Of a stretch of 64,000 nt of DNA, positions 48,835 to 57,311 are shown piece by piece. Source of the DNA: Candidatus Flexifilum breve (GTDB lineage Bacteria; Chloroflexota; Anaerolineae; Aggregatilineales; Phototrophicaceae); NCBI GenBank assembly GCA_016717205.1, contig JADKGC010000001.1, positions 868,001-932,000 on the forward strand. The letters run 5' to 3'. The notes below the pieces were generated by a model. That model did not search any database, had not been told where the DNA came from, and was given only the letters and a program-made list of their open reading frames with translations. Numbering within the stretch: position 1 is the stretch's first letter; every line of letters begins with the position of its first letter. The position numbers were made by a program, and so were the translations under genes.

Positions 48835-49992
48835 TTGACTATTTCAAGTTCAAGACCAAGCACAGTACTACGCTACATAGTACTGATCTGCATCATCATT
48901 CTCTTCGTAATAGGCTTGCAGGCAACCTTGGCCGCAGACGACTATTGTCATTATCTGGGAGCGCTGAATAACGGGGTGCTGGGTGAACTGGCAACGTACT
49001 ACAATACTTGGTCTGGACGATGGGCACAAGTATTGTCGACGGCGGTTAGCTTCACCATCTTTGGGCAAGCTGCCCCCCAGATTATGTCCGGGATATTCAT
49101 CGCGGCGATGATTGGCGCACTAGCCTTTGCCCTTGGTTGGAAGCGTAACCAGCTGGTCTTTAGTGGGCTACTTATTCTGGCCTACATCGGACTGCTCGAC
49201 ACGTTTGCATTTCAAAGTGTGTTCTGGGTTGCGGGAAGCATATCGTACCTGCCCCCGCTCATCGGAGGCGCACTACTTTGGGGTTTTGTTGATCGTCGAG
49301 CTCCGTTACCCATAATATTCATCGTCAGCGGAATCACCAGCGGTTTCCATGAAACGACCGGGATCACGCTCGTCGTAGTCTTCGCGCTATTCCAACTCCG
49401 TTCCCGCCCACCGCAGGCAGCGATAGCGATTATCGGCTTACTTCTCGGCACCGCAGTTGTTTTCATCGCTCCCGGCAATGCTGTACGGGCAGCCGCCGTA
49501 GCTACCCCACAGGATCTACCCACCGCAGCCTTCAATGCATTTGTAGGTACGTTTGCGAACTTATCCCGAGTCCTGTATGCCGCGCCACTGCTTGCAATCG
49601 CCTGTGTGCTCATGGGTGCGGCGCTATTCGGCGCGGATGCGCACCGGCCACATCGACTCATACTTGCTTTGATCGTCGGTTTCGGGATCGGCACCATTAA
49701 TTTACTCCCAGCCGCTTATAAATTGGGTGGACTGGCCCCGCCGCGCTTCTATGTGATACCCACAGCAGCATTGACTGCTGGACTGTTTCTCATGGGCTCG
49801 AGTTTCCCCAAAGTGCGCTGGAGCAAAGCATTGATAGTCTGCGCGCTGATCATCACAGCACAGATAGCAACGCTGTACACCGTTGCCACGAGAGCAACAT
49901 CTCAACCAAACGGGTTTGCGCTGCTGGCGGGGCTTGACACGCCCCTAACTGCCAATTGGGTAATGACATGTGCAACAGCTATACGCGAATAA
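48835..49992 (+). CDS. DUF6056-like multipass membrane protein
   Basis: 385 residues from a TTG at 48835; the ATG at 48748 lies deep in the previous gene. About ten membrane helices. After the first helix comes LAADDYCHYLGALNNGVLGE, then YYNTWSGRWAQVLSTAV: the DD pair and the 'Y.TWSGRW' motif recall DUF6056 proteins, thought to be GT-C-like membrane transferases. VSGITSGFHETTG is another conserved-looking loop. Sugar transfer to surface polymers is inferred from fold only. Confidence 0.55.
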   Translation: MTISSSRPSTVLRYIVLICIIILFVIGLQATLAADDYCHYLGALNNGVLGELATYYNTWSGRWAQVLSTAVSFTIFGQAAPQIMSGIFIAAMIGALAFALGWKRNQLVFSGLLILAYIGLLDTFAFQSVFWVAGSISYLPPLIGGALLWGFVDRRAPLPIIFIVSGITSGFHETTGITLVVVFALFQLRSRPPQAAIAIIGLLLGTAVVFIAPGNAVRAAAVATPQDLPTAAFNAFVGTFANLSRVLYAAPLLAIACVLMGAALFGADAHRPHRLILALIVGFGIGTINLLPAAYKLGGLAPPRFYVIPTAALTAGLFLMGSSFPKVRWSKALIVCALIITAQIATLYTVATRATSQPNGFALLAGLDTPLTANWVMTCATAIRE

Positions 49993-50027
49993 CAGCGCGA
50001 GAGAAGTGTAATTTTATTCACTCCAAG

Positions 50028-50079
50028 CAAAACCCGCTCTGACAGGGCTCCCTCCTCTACCGCGGCTTCGAGTTCGGTA
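50028..50079 (+). pseudogene. Remnant similar to the 3' end of the glutaredoxin-like gene
   Basis: About 50 bp (AAAACCCGCTCTGACAGGGC, then CGGCTTCGAGTTCGGT) closely match the end of the gene at 52524 and its terminator (52505-52556). Only this fragment is present, so material from the right-hand flank was copied into the island. Confidence 0.5.
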
Positions 50080-50175
50080 GGTTGAGAATTAGCCGACTTG
50101 TACTGAAACGCAAATTAGTAGTCGATAGAGAATTTCTACCCTACATTAAGGTGTCCCTAACTAAACGAGCTAGAT

Positions 50176-51252
50176 ATGGCGCAATTCGGCAAGTGGTCAA
50201 AAACAAACATCTTTCACGGCTTCACCTTCATCGGAATTATCCTGACTCTGGTACTCGTTGCCCCCTCACGTCCGGCAGATTTCGTGCCGCTCTATAACGG
50301 GGCGGTTGCCGTGCGGGAGCATCGAAACCCGTTTGATAGGCGGGTTGTGGAACAAAATCAACGGGACGTCTACGGGCGATTGGCGGTAGCCGGCGAGGAC
50401 GAGTTCCGCGGAGGTTATCCTGTCCCGGCACTCTTCCTTGGCCTCCCCCTAACCGTACTTCCCATTGGCGCTGCATCCGTAGTCTACCGTGTCTTTTCAG
50501 CCACACTCCTCGTCCTGGCGCTCGTACGGCTGGGAGTGAAACCGCTGTGGGCGTTCGTCGTTCTGTTTTTGCTACGCGAACCCGTTGTCGCATTTACGCT
50601 TGGCCAGTTTACGCTATGGACAAGCGCGTGTGCCGTATTCGCTTTGGGCGCACTTCAGCGGCAGCAAGATACGCGCGCCGCTCTATGGTTCGCGCTGGCT
50701 TCAGGCACGCTGATCCTTACCGTACCGCTGGCGTTCCTTATGCTGCTCGCGCGTCGCCGTGCACTGCTGATCTATATCGGTGTCATGGGGCTATGGTCTG
50801 GAGTATCGTTCTTAACTTCTGGCTGGTGGGTGGCCGAATGGCTGGAAATCCTTCGCGCTTATCCCGGTTATGTGAAGTTTATGATCTGGATGCCGACCGT
50901 CCTGCCAATCTTAATTCCTGTGGGCATCTTTGCCGTGATTATGGCACTGCGCAAGCATGATATGATGCGGCGTTGGGCCTTCGCAGTGTCCGGGATCGTG
51001 CTGCTTTTACCACTTTCGGGCTTATATCATATGACGCTGTTCGCACCTGTTTTCGTCCGGTACTCGCGCTCCCTCGTCCTTGTGATTGGTGTCTGTGTAT
51101 GGGCGCTTTCGCTCGCTCCGCTTGAACTGCGCCTGCTCATTGTGCCACTTGTGTTCACTGGCGTGACCCTGGTTGACAACCTGTATACACCGACATGGCG
51201 GAAATCCTTAACTTCCTTGATTGCCCGAGATGCGAACCTTGAAGCGGATTAA
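50176..51252 (+). CDS. GT87-like membrane glycosyltransferase
   Basis: 358 residues, about ten membrane helices. The first outer loop has PADFVPLYNGAVAVREHRNP then FD, fitting the GT87 signature in which an Asp after helix 1 begins a 'D...Y..A....G.NPYD' box. GT87 enzymes (PimE type) transfer mannose or arabinose from polyprenyl carriers onto lipids or polymers. This is the last gene of the AT-richer island and ends 20 bp before the right duplicated block. Confidence 0.7.
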   Translation: MAQFGKWSKTNIFHGFTFIGIILTLVLVAPSRPADFVPLYNGAVAVREHRNPFDRRVVEQNQRDVYGRLAVAGEDEFRGGYPVPALFLGLPLTVLPIGAASVVYRVFSATLLVLALVRLGVKPLWAFVVLFLLREPVVAFTLGQFTLWTSACAVFALGALQRQQDTRAALWFALASGTLILTVPLAFLMLLARRRALLIYIGVMGLWSGVSFLTSGWWVAEWLEILRAYPGYVKFMIWMPTVLPILIPVGIFAVIMALRKHDMMRRWAFAVSGIVLLLPLSGLYHMTLFAPVFVRYSRSLVLVIGVCVWALSLAPLELRLLIVPLVFTGVTLVDNLYTPTWRKSLTSLIARDANLEAD

Positions 51253-51271
51253 GCGGGTTAACGGCTCTCCT

Positions 51272-51774
51272 GATGCAGTGGGTCTACCCGCCGCGCTGGA
51301 ATTTCTTGAGCTGGCGCATGAGGAGATTGAATTGACGCAGCGGAAAACGGTCGTCTTGTCGCACACGACGACAAAAGAGACGAAATGATCGCCTTTGCCG
51401 CCGAGCACAAAGAGGTGCTGGCACGCTACGACCTGATCGGCACGGGGACAACGGGCAAGCTCATCAACGAGAAAACGGGGTTGAACGTGCGGCGGATGCT
51501 CTCCGGTCCGGTGGGCGGTGACGCGCAGATCGCCGCGCGGGTGGCGGAAGGCAAGGTCGAAGCCGTGTTCTTCTTCATCGACGCGATGGACAAACACCCG
51601 CACGACCCGGACATCAACTCGCTGCTGCGCATTTGCAACGTGCATAACGTGCCGCTGGCGACCAACCCCGCCACCGCGACGTACATCATTTCCACCAAAG
51701 CCCTGTAACGAAAATCGACCGCAGAGAGCGCTACAACCGCAGAGGATTCGGATGGATTCTCTGCGGTTGGCATT
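51272..51774 (+). repeat. Direct duplication, right copy
   Basis: Matches 46765-47270 at high identity, beginning inside the orphaned end of a GT4 gene (MQWVYPPRWNFLSWRMRRLN). It brackets the island with the left copy. Confidence 0.8.
51385..51708 (+). pseudogene. Second methylglyoxal synthase copy, N-terminus frameshifted
   Basis: From ATG 51385 the frame covers residues from DEMIAF to the normal end, differing from the first copy at only four residues. The true start is the TTG at 51332. A base missing between 51358 and 51359 (CTGATCG versus TTGTCG) puts the first 17 codons, with the AHD phosphate-binding His, out of frame. Most nucleotide differences are synonymous, so the copy was under selection until recently or the gap is a sequencing error. 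Confidence 0.75.
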
Positions 51775-51820
51775 GCAATACTCTCTTGATCGCAAGCATG
51801 TCTAGCTTGTGCAGCCCGTG

Positions 51821-52426
51821 TCAGTCCATCGTTCGTATCATCTCTCTTAATTGATCAGCATATTCGAGCCCCCCCGCCCAAGGAAACACGCTGATTGCGA
51901 ACTGTGACCACAGGTTGTCGATATACTTACTCATACCTTGTAAAACTTCAGCGAAGAATGAAATGGTCATTTCCTCACTCAAGTTTTCACTTTGCATGAG
52001 TCGCAACCATTGCTCAGCGAGTGCGAGTTCTTTGCGCCACGGTTCATATTCTGGATCTACACGAGTGTTACGCGTAAGGAGGTCGACAAACTTGTTCGCT
52101 CGCTCTAAGAATGTGAGGCCCTTGAGCGCCCGTGGGTTCTCAGGTTCATAAAACTCCTCAATAGACGGTAAAGCGAATCCTTGGGTCTGCGCCCATTGGT
52201 AAGCCTCATTCGCTAGGTCCGACCAACCAATTGTATGCGCCTGATGGACACAGATCACACCCACAAAAGCAGTGAGTTCTAATTCAGACACGCTCTGTGC
52301 ATCAATCAGCCGCAGCCATTCTTGGGCCGTCTTGCGACCCTTGGCCCACACTGGCATGTCTGGCCGTTCGCGCGCCACCCTCTCAAAATACCCCACCATC
52401 TGTACAGCCTTGTCTCGTGCTTCCAT
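51821..52426 (-). CDS. Helical protein of unknown function with an internal duplication
   Basis: 201 residues, no family recognised, no signal or membrane segment. Two halves resemble each other: KTAQEWLRLIDAQSVSELEL with TAFVGVI against LAEQWLRLMQSENLSEEMTI with SFFAEVL, each preceded by a 'W+K' segment. So it seems to be two ~95-residue helical repeats. It has ordinary coding character and lies between the duplication and the redox genes. Confidence 0.5.
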   Translation of the reverse strand: MEARDKAVQMVGYFERVARERPDMPVWAKGRKTAQEWLRLIDAQSVSELELTAFVGVICVHQAHTIGWSDLANEAYQWAQTQGFALPSIEEFYEPENPRALKGLTFLERANKFVDLLTRNTRVDPEYEPWRKELALAEQWLRLMQSENLSEEMTISFFAEVLQGMSKYIDNLWSQFAISVFPWAGGLEYADQLREMIRTMD

Positions 52427-52516
52427 GTGGTTGCTGCCTTCATCGAGCCGTGATCAGTGCTATTCACATAGTACACCCGAGTGCATGACCGCACAGCGAG
52501 AATCAAAAACCGCCCT

Positions 52517-52535
52517 GACGGGGCTAAACCCCGTC
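52517..52535 (-). terminator. Terminator overlapping the glutaredoxin-like stop codon
   Basis: GACGGGG and CCCCGTC pair around TTTAG, which includes the stop; on the minus strand a T5 run follows 7 bases later. Confidence 0.5.
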
Positions 52536-52763
52536 GAGAGCGGCTTCGAGTTCGGTGAGCGGCGGCGCGGTGTGCCAGCTATGGCTGCCGATCACAATCG
52601 TGGGGAGCATCATCACCTTGTCGCGCAGGGCGCGGCGCGGGTCGGCCAGCACGTCGACCGTTTCAATCTGTACCTCAGGGTGCGCGGCGCGCAGCTCCTG
52701 CAGGCGGCGATCCGAGAACCAGCAGCGCGGACACAGCGCAGATTTGTAATACGTGACTTTCAT
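52524..52763 (-). CDS. Glutaredoxin-like thiol protein
   Basis: 79 residues from the ATG at 52763. KVTYYKSALCPRCWFSDRRL gives a CXXC active site after the first strand, and MLPTIVIGSHSW holds the cis-Pro of the thioredoxin fold. Too short for thioredoxin; fits glutaredoxin-like/thioredoxin-like small proteins. It follows a DUF2892 gene and a Crp/Fnr regulator on the same strand, a redox or sulfur-related group. Confidence 0.75.
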   Translation of the reverse strand: MKVTYYKSALCPRCWFSDRRLQELRAAHPEVQIETVDVLADPRRALRDKVMMLPTIVIGSHSWHTAPPLTELEAALDGV

Positions 52764-52789
52764 GCCTTGCTTCATTGCCGGGATCGGTT

Positions 52790-53005
52790 CTACTTCCCGC
52801 CGCGGATCTTCGGGCCGCTGAACGGCTGGCCAAACAGGGGCGCAAGCAAGCAGAAATCGAGCACGCCCGCCAAAATCGGCACGATGCCGATCACGGCGAC
52901 CACGGGCGCATTGCCGACCAACCCGAGCACAATCAGCACCACACCGGCCACAATCCGCGCCACGCGACCCGCCGTCGAAGCCATGAACCCTACGAATGCC
53001 TGCAT
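52790..53005 (-). CDS. DUF2892-type small membrane protein
   Basis: 71 residues from the ATG at 53005, with AGAGGAGA upstream. Two hydrophobic hairpin helices (RIVAGVVLIVLGLVGNAPVV, then GIVPILAGVLDFCLLAPLFG) match the membrane part of YgaP-like proteins, with a Cys near the end. Often found with rhodaneses and thiol proteins; here next to a glutaredoxin-like gene. Confidence 0.8.
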   Translation of the reverse strand: MQAFVGFMASTAGRVARIVAGVVLIVLGLVGNAPVVAVIGIVPILAGVLDFCLLAPLFGQPFSGPKIRGGK

Positions 53006-53077
53006 GGTGTTCTCTCCTCTGTTCATCGTTGAATGACTAGAGGATAGGTCTTTTCGAGAGCCGTGTCTGTGACAAAG

Positions 53078-53752
53078 TCACCGAGCCGCAAAATCGGTCA
53101 ATGTCCGCGCATCCAGCACTTCGACCGTGCCGCGCGCCAACTGCACCAGCCCCTGCCGCGTGAAGCTCTCCAATATGCGACTGATCACCTCGCGCGAACT
53201 GCCGAGTTCCGCGGCGATCTCCTGATGCGTGATCTCGATGGGATTGCGGCGGCGGGAACGGTCGAGCAGCAGCGCTGCGACGCGCAAATCCATGCGGCGA
53301 AAGGCGACCTCGTCGACGATCTCCATGACGCTGGCGAGGCGCTGCGAGAGTAAATCCAGTACGAAGTCGAGCCACACGGGGTAGCGCCGCACCCAGCCCT
53401 GAAAGACATCTGCGCGGATCATGATGGCTTCGGCGTCCCGTTCGACGGTCGCAATGGCGGAAAATGACTGCTGGCTGAGGATGGCGTTGGCGGTCAGCAC
53501 ACACGATTCGCCTGTGCCAAAGCGGTAAAGCGTGATCTCGCGCCCGCTCTCCCCGACCTTGTAGACGCGCACCACCCCGGAGACGAGCAGCGCAATCGCC
53601 TCGACGCGGCTGCCCTCCACGAACACGTCCCGTCCCGCCGGAATGCGCATGTAAAACGCCTGTTCGCGCAGGTCACGCACGAGCGCGGCATCGGCAGTAC
53701 GCAGAAAGGGCAAATGCGGCGCAATGAGGGCGAATTGTTCCTGAGTTAGCAT
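53078..53752 (-). CDS. Crp/Fnr-family regulator
   Basis: 224 residues from the ATG at 53752. Cyclic-nucleotide-binding-type beta roll (AFYMRIPAGRDVFVEGSRVE, RFGTGESCVL), a long dimer helix, and a C-terminal HTH (THQEIAAELGSSREVISRIL). No N-terminal Fe-S cysteine set, so not a classical Fnr. The single Cys in GESCVL is characteristic of a group that regulates DUF2892/thiol genes, and such genes lie directly downstream. Confidence 0.85.
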   Translation of the reverse strand: MLTQEQFALIAPHLPFLRTADAALVRDLREQAFYMRIPAGRDVFVEGSRVEAIALLVSGVVRVYKVGESGREITLYRFGTGESCVLTANAILSQQSFSAIATVERDAEAIMIRADVFQGWVRRYPVWLDFVLDLLSQRLASVMEIVDEVAFRRMDLRVAALLLDRSRRRNPIEITHQEIAAELGSSREVISRILESFTRQGLVQLARGTVEVLDARTLTDFAAR

Positions 53753-53954
53753 GGCACATCCCCGTGAGTGGCGCAAACGAGCACTTCCGTGCCCGTTAGT
53801 AGATCAATCGTCGGGGACGAGTCTAGCGGATGTTAGAGCCTGGCGAAACCATCAGCCTCACCCCGTTGCGCTGCGCTTAACCGCCCCTCTCCCGCGGGAG
53901 AGGGGCAAAGAACCGTCAGGGTCGCCGGAATGAGGCTAGACTTGAGGGGCTTAC
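53753..53954. repeat. Gap with a CCCCTCTCCC palindrome
   Basis: No gene. A perfect 22-bp palindrome (CCCCTCTCCCG/CGGGAGAGGGG, 53884-53905) lies between the regulator gene and the LysM gene end; it is a member of the second repeat family. Confidence 0.5.
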
Positions 53955-54950
53955 TTAAGCTGTGATCGGCACGCTGTTCACGTTGTAGGCGACTACGTAA
54001 CTCGCGTTCACCCACCCGATCACGCCATTGGCGCTGATCTGCAGCCAGCGGTTGTCCGAGCGCCGCCCAACGACCGTAAACGTCTGCCCCCGGCTGACTT
54101 GCAGCAGAATATACGCCGACGCATTCGGAGCGCTGCGCACGTTCAGGAACGATGTGTTGATGGTCGCGGTCGCGCCCGTCGTGCCGCCCGTCGCGGGCTC
54201 AAGCCAGTAGGTCGCGGCTTGCAGTTCACCCGTCCAGCCGACCAGCCCGTTCGCGTTGACCTGCCACCACAGAATACCGCCGCTGCACTGCGGGCCGCTC
54301 AGGATGGTCATCAGCGTACCGCTGGGCAGCGAGCCAATCCACGTGCCGCTGGTCGAGGCGGTCGCGCGCAGGTTATTCGGCAAGCCGGGCGTGACCCGCG
54401 CCTGCATGCCCACGTTCAAGCGGGAAGATAGGTACTGATTACACTGGTTGCCCGTGCCGCCATCAATGCTGCCCGCCTGATTTGTGATCGGCAGAGACAG
54501 GATCAGGCTGCTGTCGATCTGGAGAGAATAACTCCACACCCAGCCCTGCAAATTGGCCGCCCGCACGAAAATCCAGTTCGTGTCGGCGGAGCGCCCTTGC
54601 GCGGTGACCGTGCCGGGGAGCAGCGTCGCCAGATACACCCCATTCGGGTATTGATACGCGTAGGTCGTCGCGGGTACATACACCGTGATCGGCCCGCCCG
54701 TCGATCCGCTCGGCACGCGCAGCACCTGCCCGGCGTAGATGTAATTGCTGTTGGGCAGGCAGTTACCCTGCGCCAGCGTCGTCACCGTGAGGCTGTAACG
54801 TAAGCCGATGCGATACAGTGTATCGCCCCGCACAACCGTATATCTCCCGGTCCAGTCAGCGCGCGGTACACACTGCGCTTCCGCCGCGTAGACCGTCGGG
54901 ACGATCAGCAGCATGGTGAGCAGAACCAGCCAAAGTTTAGAGCGCAACAT
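53955..54950 (-). CDS. Secreted LysM and SH3b repeat protein
   Basis: 331 residues. Sec signal (LWLVLLTMLLIVPTVYAAEA). LysM domain at about 35-80 (YTVVRGDTLYRIGLRYSLTV). Then three SH3b-like domains: about 90-145 (YQYPNGVYLATLLPGTVTAQ), 180-245, and 260-325 (TSFLNVRSAPNASAYILLQV). LysM and SH3b bind glycan or peptide parts of the wall; no catalytic domain follows. Conserved Cys pairs may form disulfides. Probably a wall-associated structural or targeting protein. Confidence 0.88.
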   Translation of the reverse strand: MLRSKLWLVLLTMLLIVPTVYAAEAQCVPRADWTGRYTVVRGDTLYRIGLRYSLTVTTLAQGNCLPNSNYIYAGQVLRVPSGSTGGPITVYVPATTYAYQYPNGVYLATLLPGTVTAQGRSADTNWIFVRAANLQGWVWSYSLQIDSSLILSLPITNQAGSIDGGTGNQCNQYLSSRLNVGMQARVTPGLPNNLRATASTSGTWIGSLPSGTLMTILSGPQCSGGILWWQVNANGLVGWTGELQAATYWLEPATGGTTGATATINTSFLNVRSAPNASAYILLQVSRGQTFTVVGRRSDNRWLQISANGVIGWVNASYVVAYNVNSVPITA

Positions 54951-55178
54951 CGTTGATAACCCCCTTCCGGTCCAATCGCCGTCGAAATGACGCTGAGTAC
55001 CGGATGTTACCTATATTCACTTTACGCCCACTATTTCTTTTCGGCTATCTGACAACCTGCGGAATTCGCCTCCGCGTTTTGTCACAGCCAAACTCCGACA
55101 AAAGTTGGGGATCAGTGTCTATTGCTAAAACGTTCGTTGGGGTTAGTTTGTTCCGGAGAAGTTTCGCGTGATGAAGGC

Positions 55179-56306
55179 TTATTCGCCACTGGGTGGCAGC
55201 AAGCCTGTCAGCCAGTGCAGATCGCTCTTGCGCGCGGCATCGGCGGTGCTGCAATGGGCCACATCACCGAGCGCTTGCACGCAAATCTGGCTGTCCTGCT
55301 GTGGGCTGAGCACATATGCGATGCGCATGCCATCTGGCGACCACGCGAAGTCGCCAATGGTATTCCCAGCGCTGGCCGCGAGAGGAAATAACAGCCCGTG
55401 GGCGAGATCCAGCGCGTACAGTGTGCCGACAAAGGTCTGATCAGCCCGCGCTTCCGCCACATACACCGCCAGCAGATCCCCGGTCGGTGACCAGCGCGCG
55501 ACAAAGACATTACCGCTGAAGCGTGTCACCTGCCGGATATTCCGCCCACGCCGATCCATGATGAACGCCTGTGTGAGCGGATTGCCCACCGCAAACGTGC
55601 GCGACCGATCCCGCGAGAGGAAGAGGATGTGCTCGCCGTCGGGTGACCACTGCGGCGCGTAATCGTAAGCCGAATCGCCTGTCAGATTGAGGATGCCGCT
55701 CGTTTCGGGATCAACCAGATAGATCTGCTGCCCCTGAAAGCCGCGCACCTGAAACAGAATCCATTCGCCCATCGGCGACCAGACAGGCGAATTGCTCACC
55801 AGCCCGTTGATCAGGCGGCGCTGTCCCGAACCGTCGCTGCCGATCACGTAGATGCCGCTGTCGCCATTGCGATTATACGAAAAGGTGATTTGCTGGCCGT
55901 CCGGCGACCATGAGAGCGTGTCGAGGAAATCCAGCGCGGTGATGGCGGTCGCCTGCGTCCCGTCGGCCTCGGCAACGTAGAGCGTTGAAGCCTGTTCCCC
56001 TGCCGCCTCGGCGCTGCGTCCGATGTACGCCAAACGTGAACCATCGCGCGACCATCCAAACGCCAGCGGTTCGACCGGAAGCGTGAGTGGGACATAGCCC
56101 TGCCCGTCTGTCACAGCGATGCGATAGTCGCAGTCTGACGCGCGGCAGTTCTCGCCGAGCAAAAAGCCAATCTGCCCGCTGAGGTCAGCGTCGAGCGGCG
56201 GACGGGACACGCGCACGACCAGCGCCGAGATCGCCGTGAGGCAGACGAACAGCCCGAGAGCTGTAATCAATAACCGACCTATGAACGGGGACAGAGTCTG
56301 CTCCAA
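55179..56306 (-). CDS. TolB-like beta-propeller membrane-anchored protein
   Basis: 375 residues: N-terminal membrane anchor (LLITALGLFVCLTAISALVV), then six or so PD40/TolB repeats with the 'WSPDG' turn (FGWSRDGSRLAYIG, LSWSPDGQQITFSY, PQWSPDGEHILFLS, FAWSPDGMRIAYVL). The propeller should lie outside the membrane. Ends an operon with addB, addA and the membrane protein at 56346, about 40 bp apart. Role unknown. Confidence 0.78.
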   Translation of the reverse strand: MEQTLSPFIGRLLITALGLFVCLTAISALVVRVSRPPLDADLSGQIGFLLGENCRASDCDYRIAVTDGQGYVPLTLPVEPLAFGWSRDGSRLAYIGRSAEAAGEQASTLYVAEADGTQATAITALDFLDTLSWSPDGQQITFSYNRNGDSGIYVIGSDGSGQRRLINGLVSNSPVWSPMGEWILFQVRGFQGQQIYLVDPETSGILNLTGDSAYDYAPQWSPDGEHILFLSRDRSRTFAVGNPLTQAFIMDRRGRNIRQVTRFSGNVFVARWSPTGDLLAVYVAEARADQTFVGTLYALDLAHGLLFPLAASAGNTIGDFAWSPDGMRIAYVLSPQQDSQICVQALGDVAHCSTADAARKSDLHWLTGLLPPSGE

Positions 56307-56345
56307 CGCTGTAACTGACCATCAGGGCATCAACCCCGCCAGCAA

Positions 56346-57311
56346 CTAGCCCCGCTGCGCGCGGCGCACGGCGAGATGCAGCACGTGTTCCGCCAGCCAC
56401 GCTTGCAGGAACGCAAAGCCGATCAGCGCGAGGCCGAGGAAGATGCCATACGGGACAGTCGCCCACACTTCGGCGAAGCGGGAGAGCAGCAGGTACGCCA
56501 GCCCCTGATCGCCCGCGCCGCCCAACCCCCACATGAGCAGCCATCCGAGCGGATCGGAGAGCGTGAGCGCCCCGGCGAGGTAATCACGCGCCGCCAACAG
56601 CAAGCCGATCATCACGCCAAAGCGCGCCAGAATCACGAGGAACTGCGCCAGCGTGCTGAACGTCCGCTTGTGCACATAGGCGGAGACGAGTAAGCCGAGC
56701 GCCGCGTCGAAGGCCATGCCGGTCAGCGGCAGCAGGAAGGCCGCCGTCATCATGAAGGCCAGCAGCACCACCGCGACCGGCAGCGCGACTTCCGGCGTGA
56801 TGCCGAACGTCAGCAGATCGAGATAGCGTCCCTGAAACGCAGTCAATTCGTAGAGGATGAGGCCGATCAGGATCACGCGGCTGACGACCAGCACGCCGAT
56901 CAACCCCCGCAGGCGGAAGAACACGGCGAACCAGCGCGTGCGCAGCGCAATCTCCGCGCCATTGGCGGTCGCCCGTAGGTTATCCCAGTTCTGGCGGCGG
57001 AGCTCTTCGCCGACGACATCGGCGGTCATGGTGAAGGCCGCCGTGCCCGCCGCGAACTGCAAGAAGAGCAGCGGGAAGTAGGCGATATAGTGCAGGCTTT
57101 CGACGAGCGTTTGCCCGGCGGACTGCGTCAGCATATTGGTGGCGATCAGATAGCCCGCCCCGGCCAGCACGCCGAACAGGAGCACCACGCCCAGCGCCCG
57201 CAGCAGGCGGATGGAACGGCGCGGTTCCGGTGACTTGCCCAGCTCGTAGCGCAGCATGGGGTGCTCTCGACGTGCCCACGTTGGAACCTCACCGATCAAC
57301 GCGCGTATCAT
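56346..57311 (-). CDS. Multipass membrane protein coupled to addA (ABC-2 permease-like)
   Basis: 321 residues from the ATG at 57311, which overlaps the addA stop (ATGA); longer starts are excluded by this coupling. Six or seven membrane helices. The opening VPTWARREHPMLRYELGKSP and a cytosolic loop TADVVGEELRRQNWDNLRAT recall ABC-2-type permease subunits in Chloroflexota. No ATPase subunit is next to it. Its tight link with a recombination helicase is unexplained. Confidence 0.65.
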   Translation of the reverse strand: MIRALIGEVPTWARREHPMLRYELGKSPEPRRSIRLLRALGVVLLFGVLAGAGYLIATNMLTQSAGQTLVESLHYIAYFPLLFLQFAAGTAAFTMTADVVGEELRRQNWDNLRATANGAEIALRTRWFAVFFRLRGLIGVLVVSRVILIGLILYELTAFQGRYLDLLTFGITPEVALPVAVVLLAFMMTAAFLLPLTGMAFDAALGLLVSAYVHKRTFSTLAQFLVILARFGVMIGLLLAARDYLAGALTLSDPLGWLLMWGLGGAGDQGLAYLLLSRFAEVWATVPYGIFLGLALIGFAFLQAWLAEHVLHLAVRRAQRG

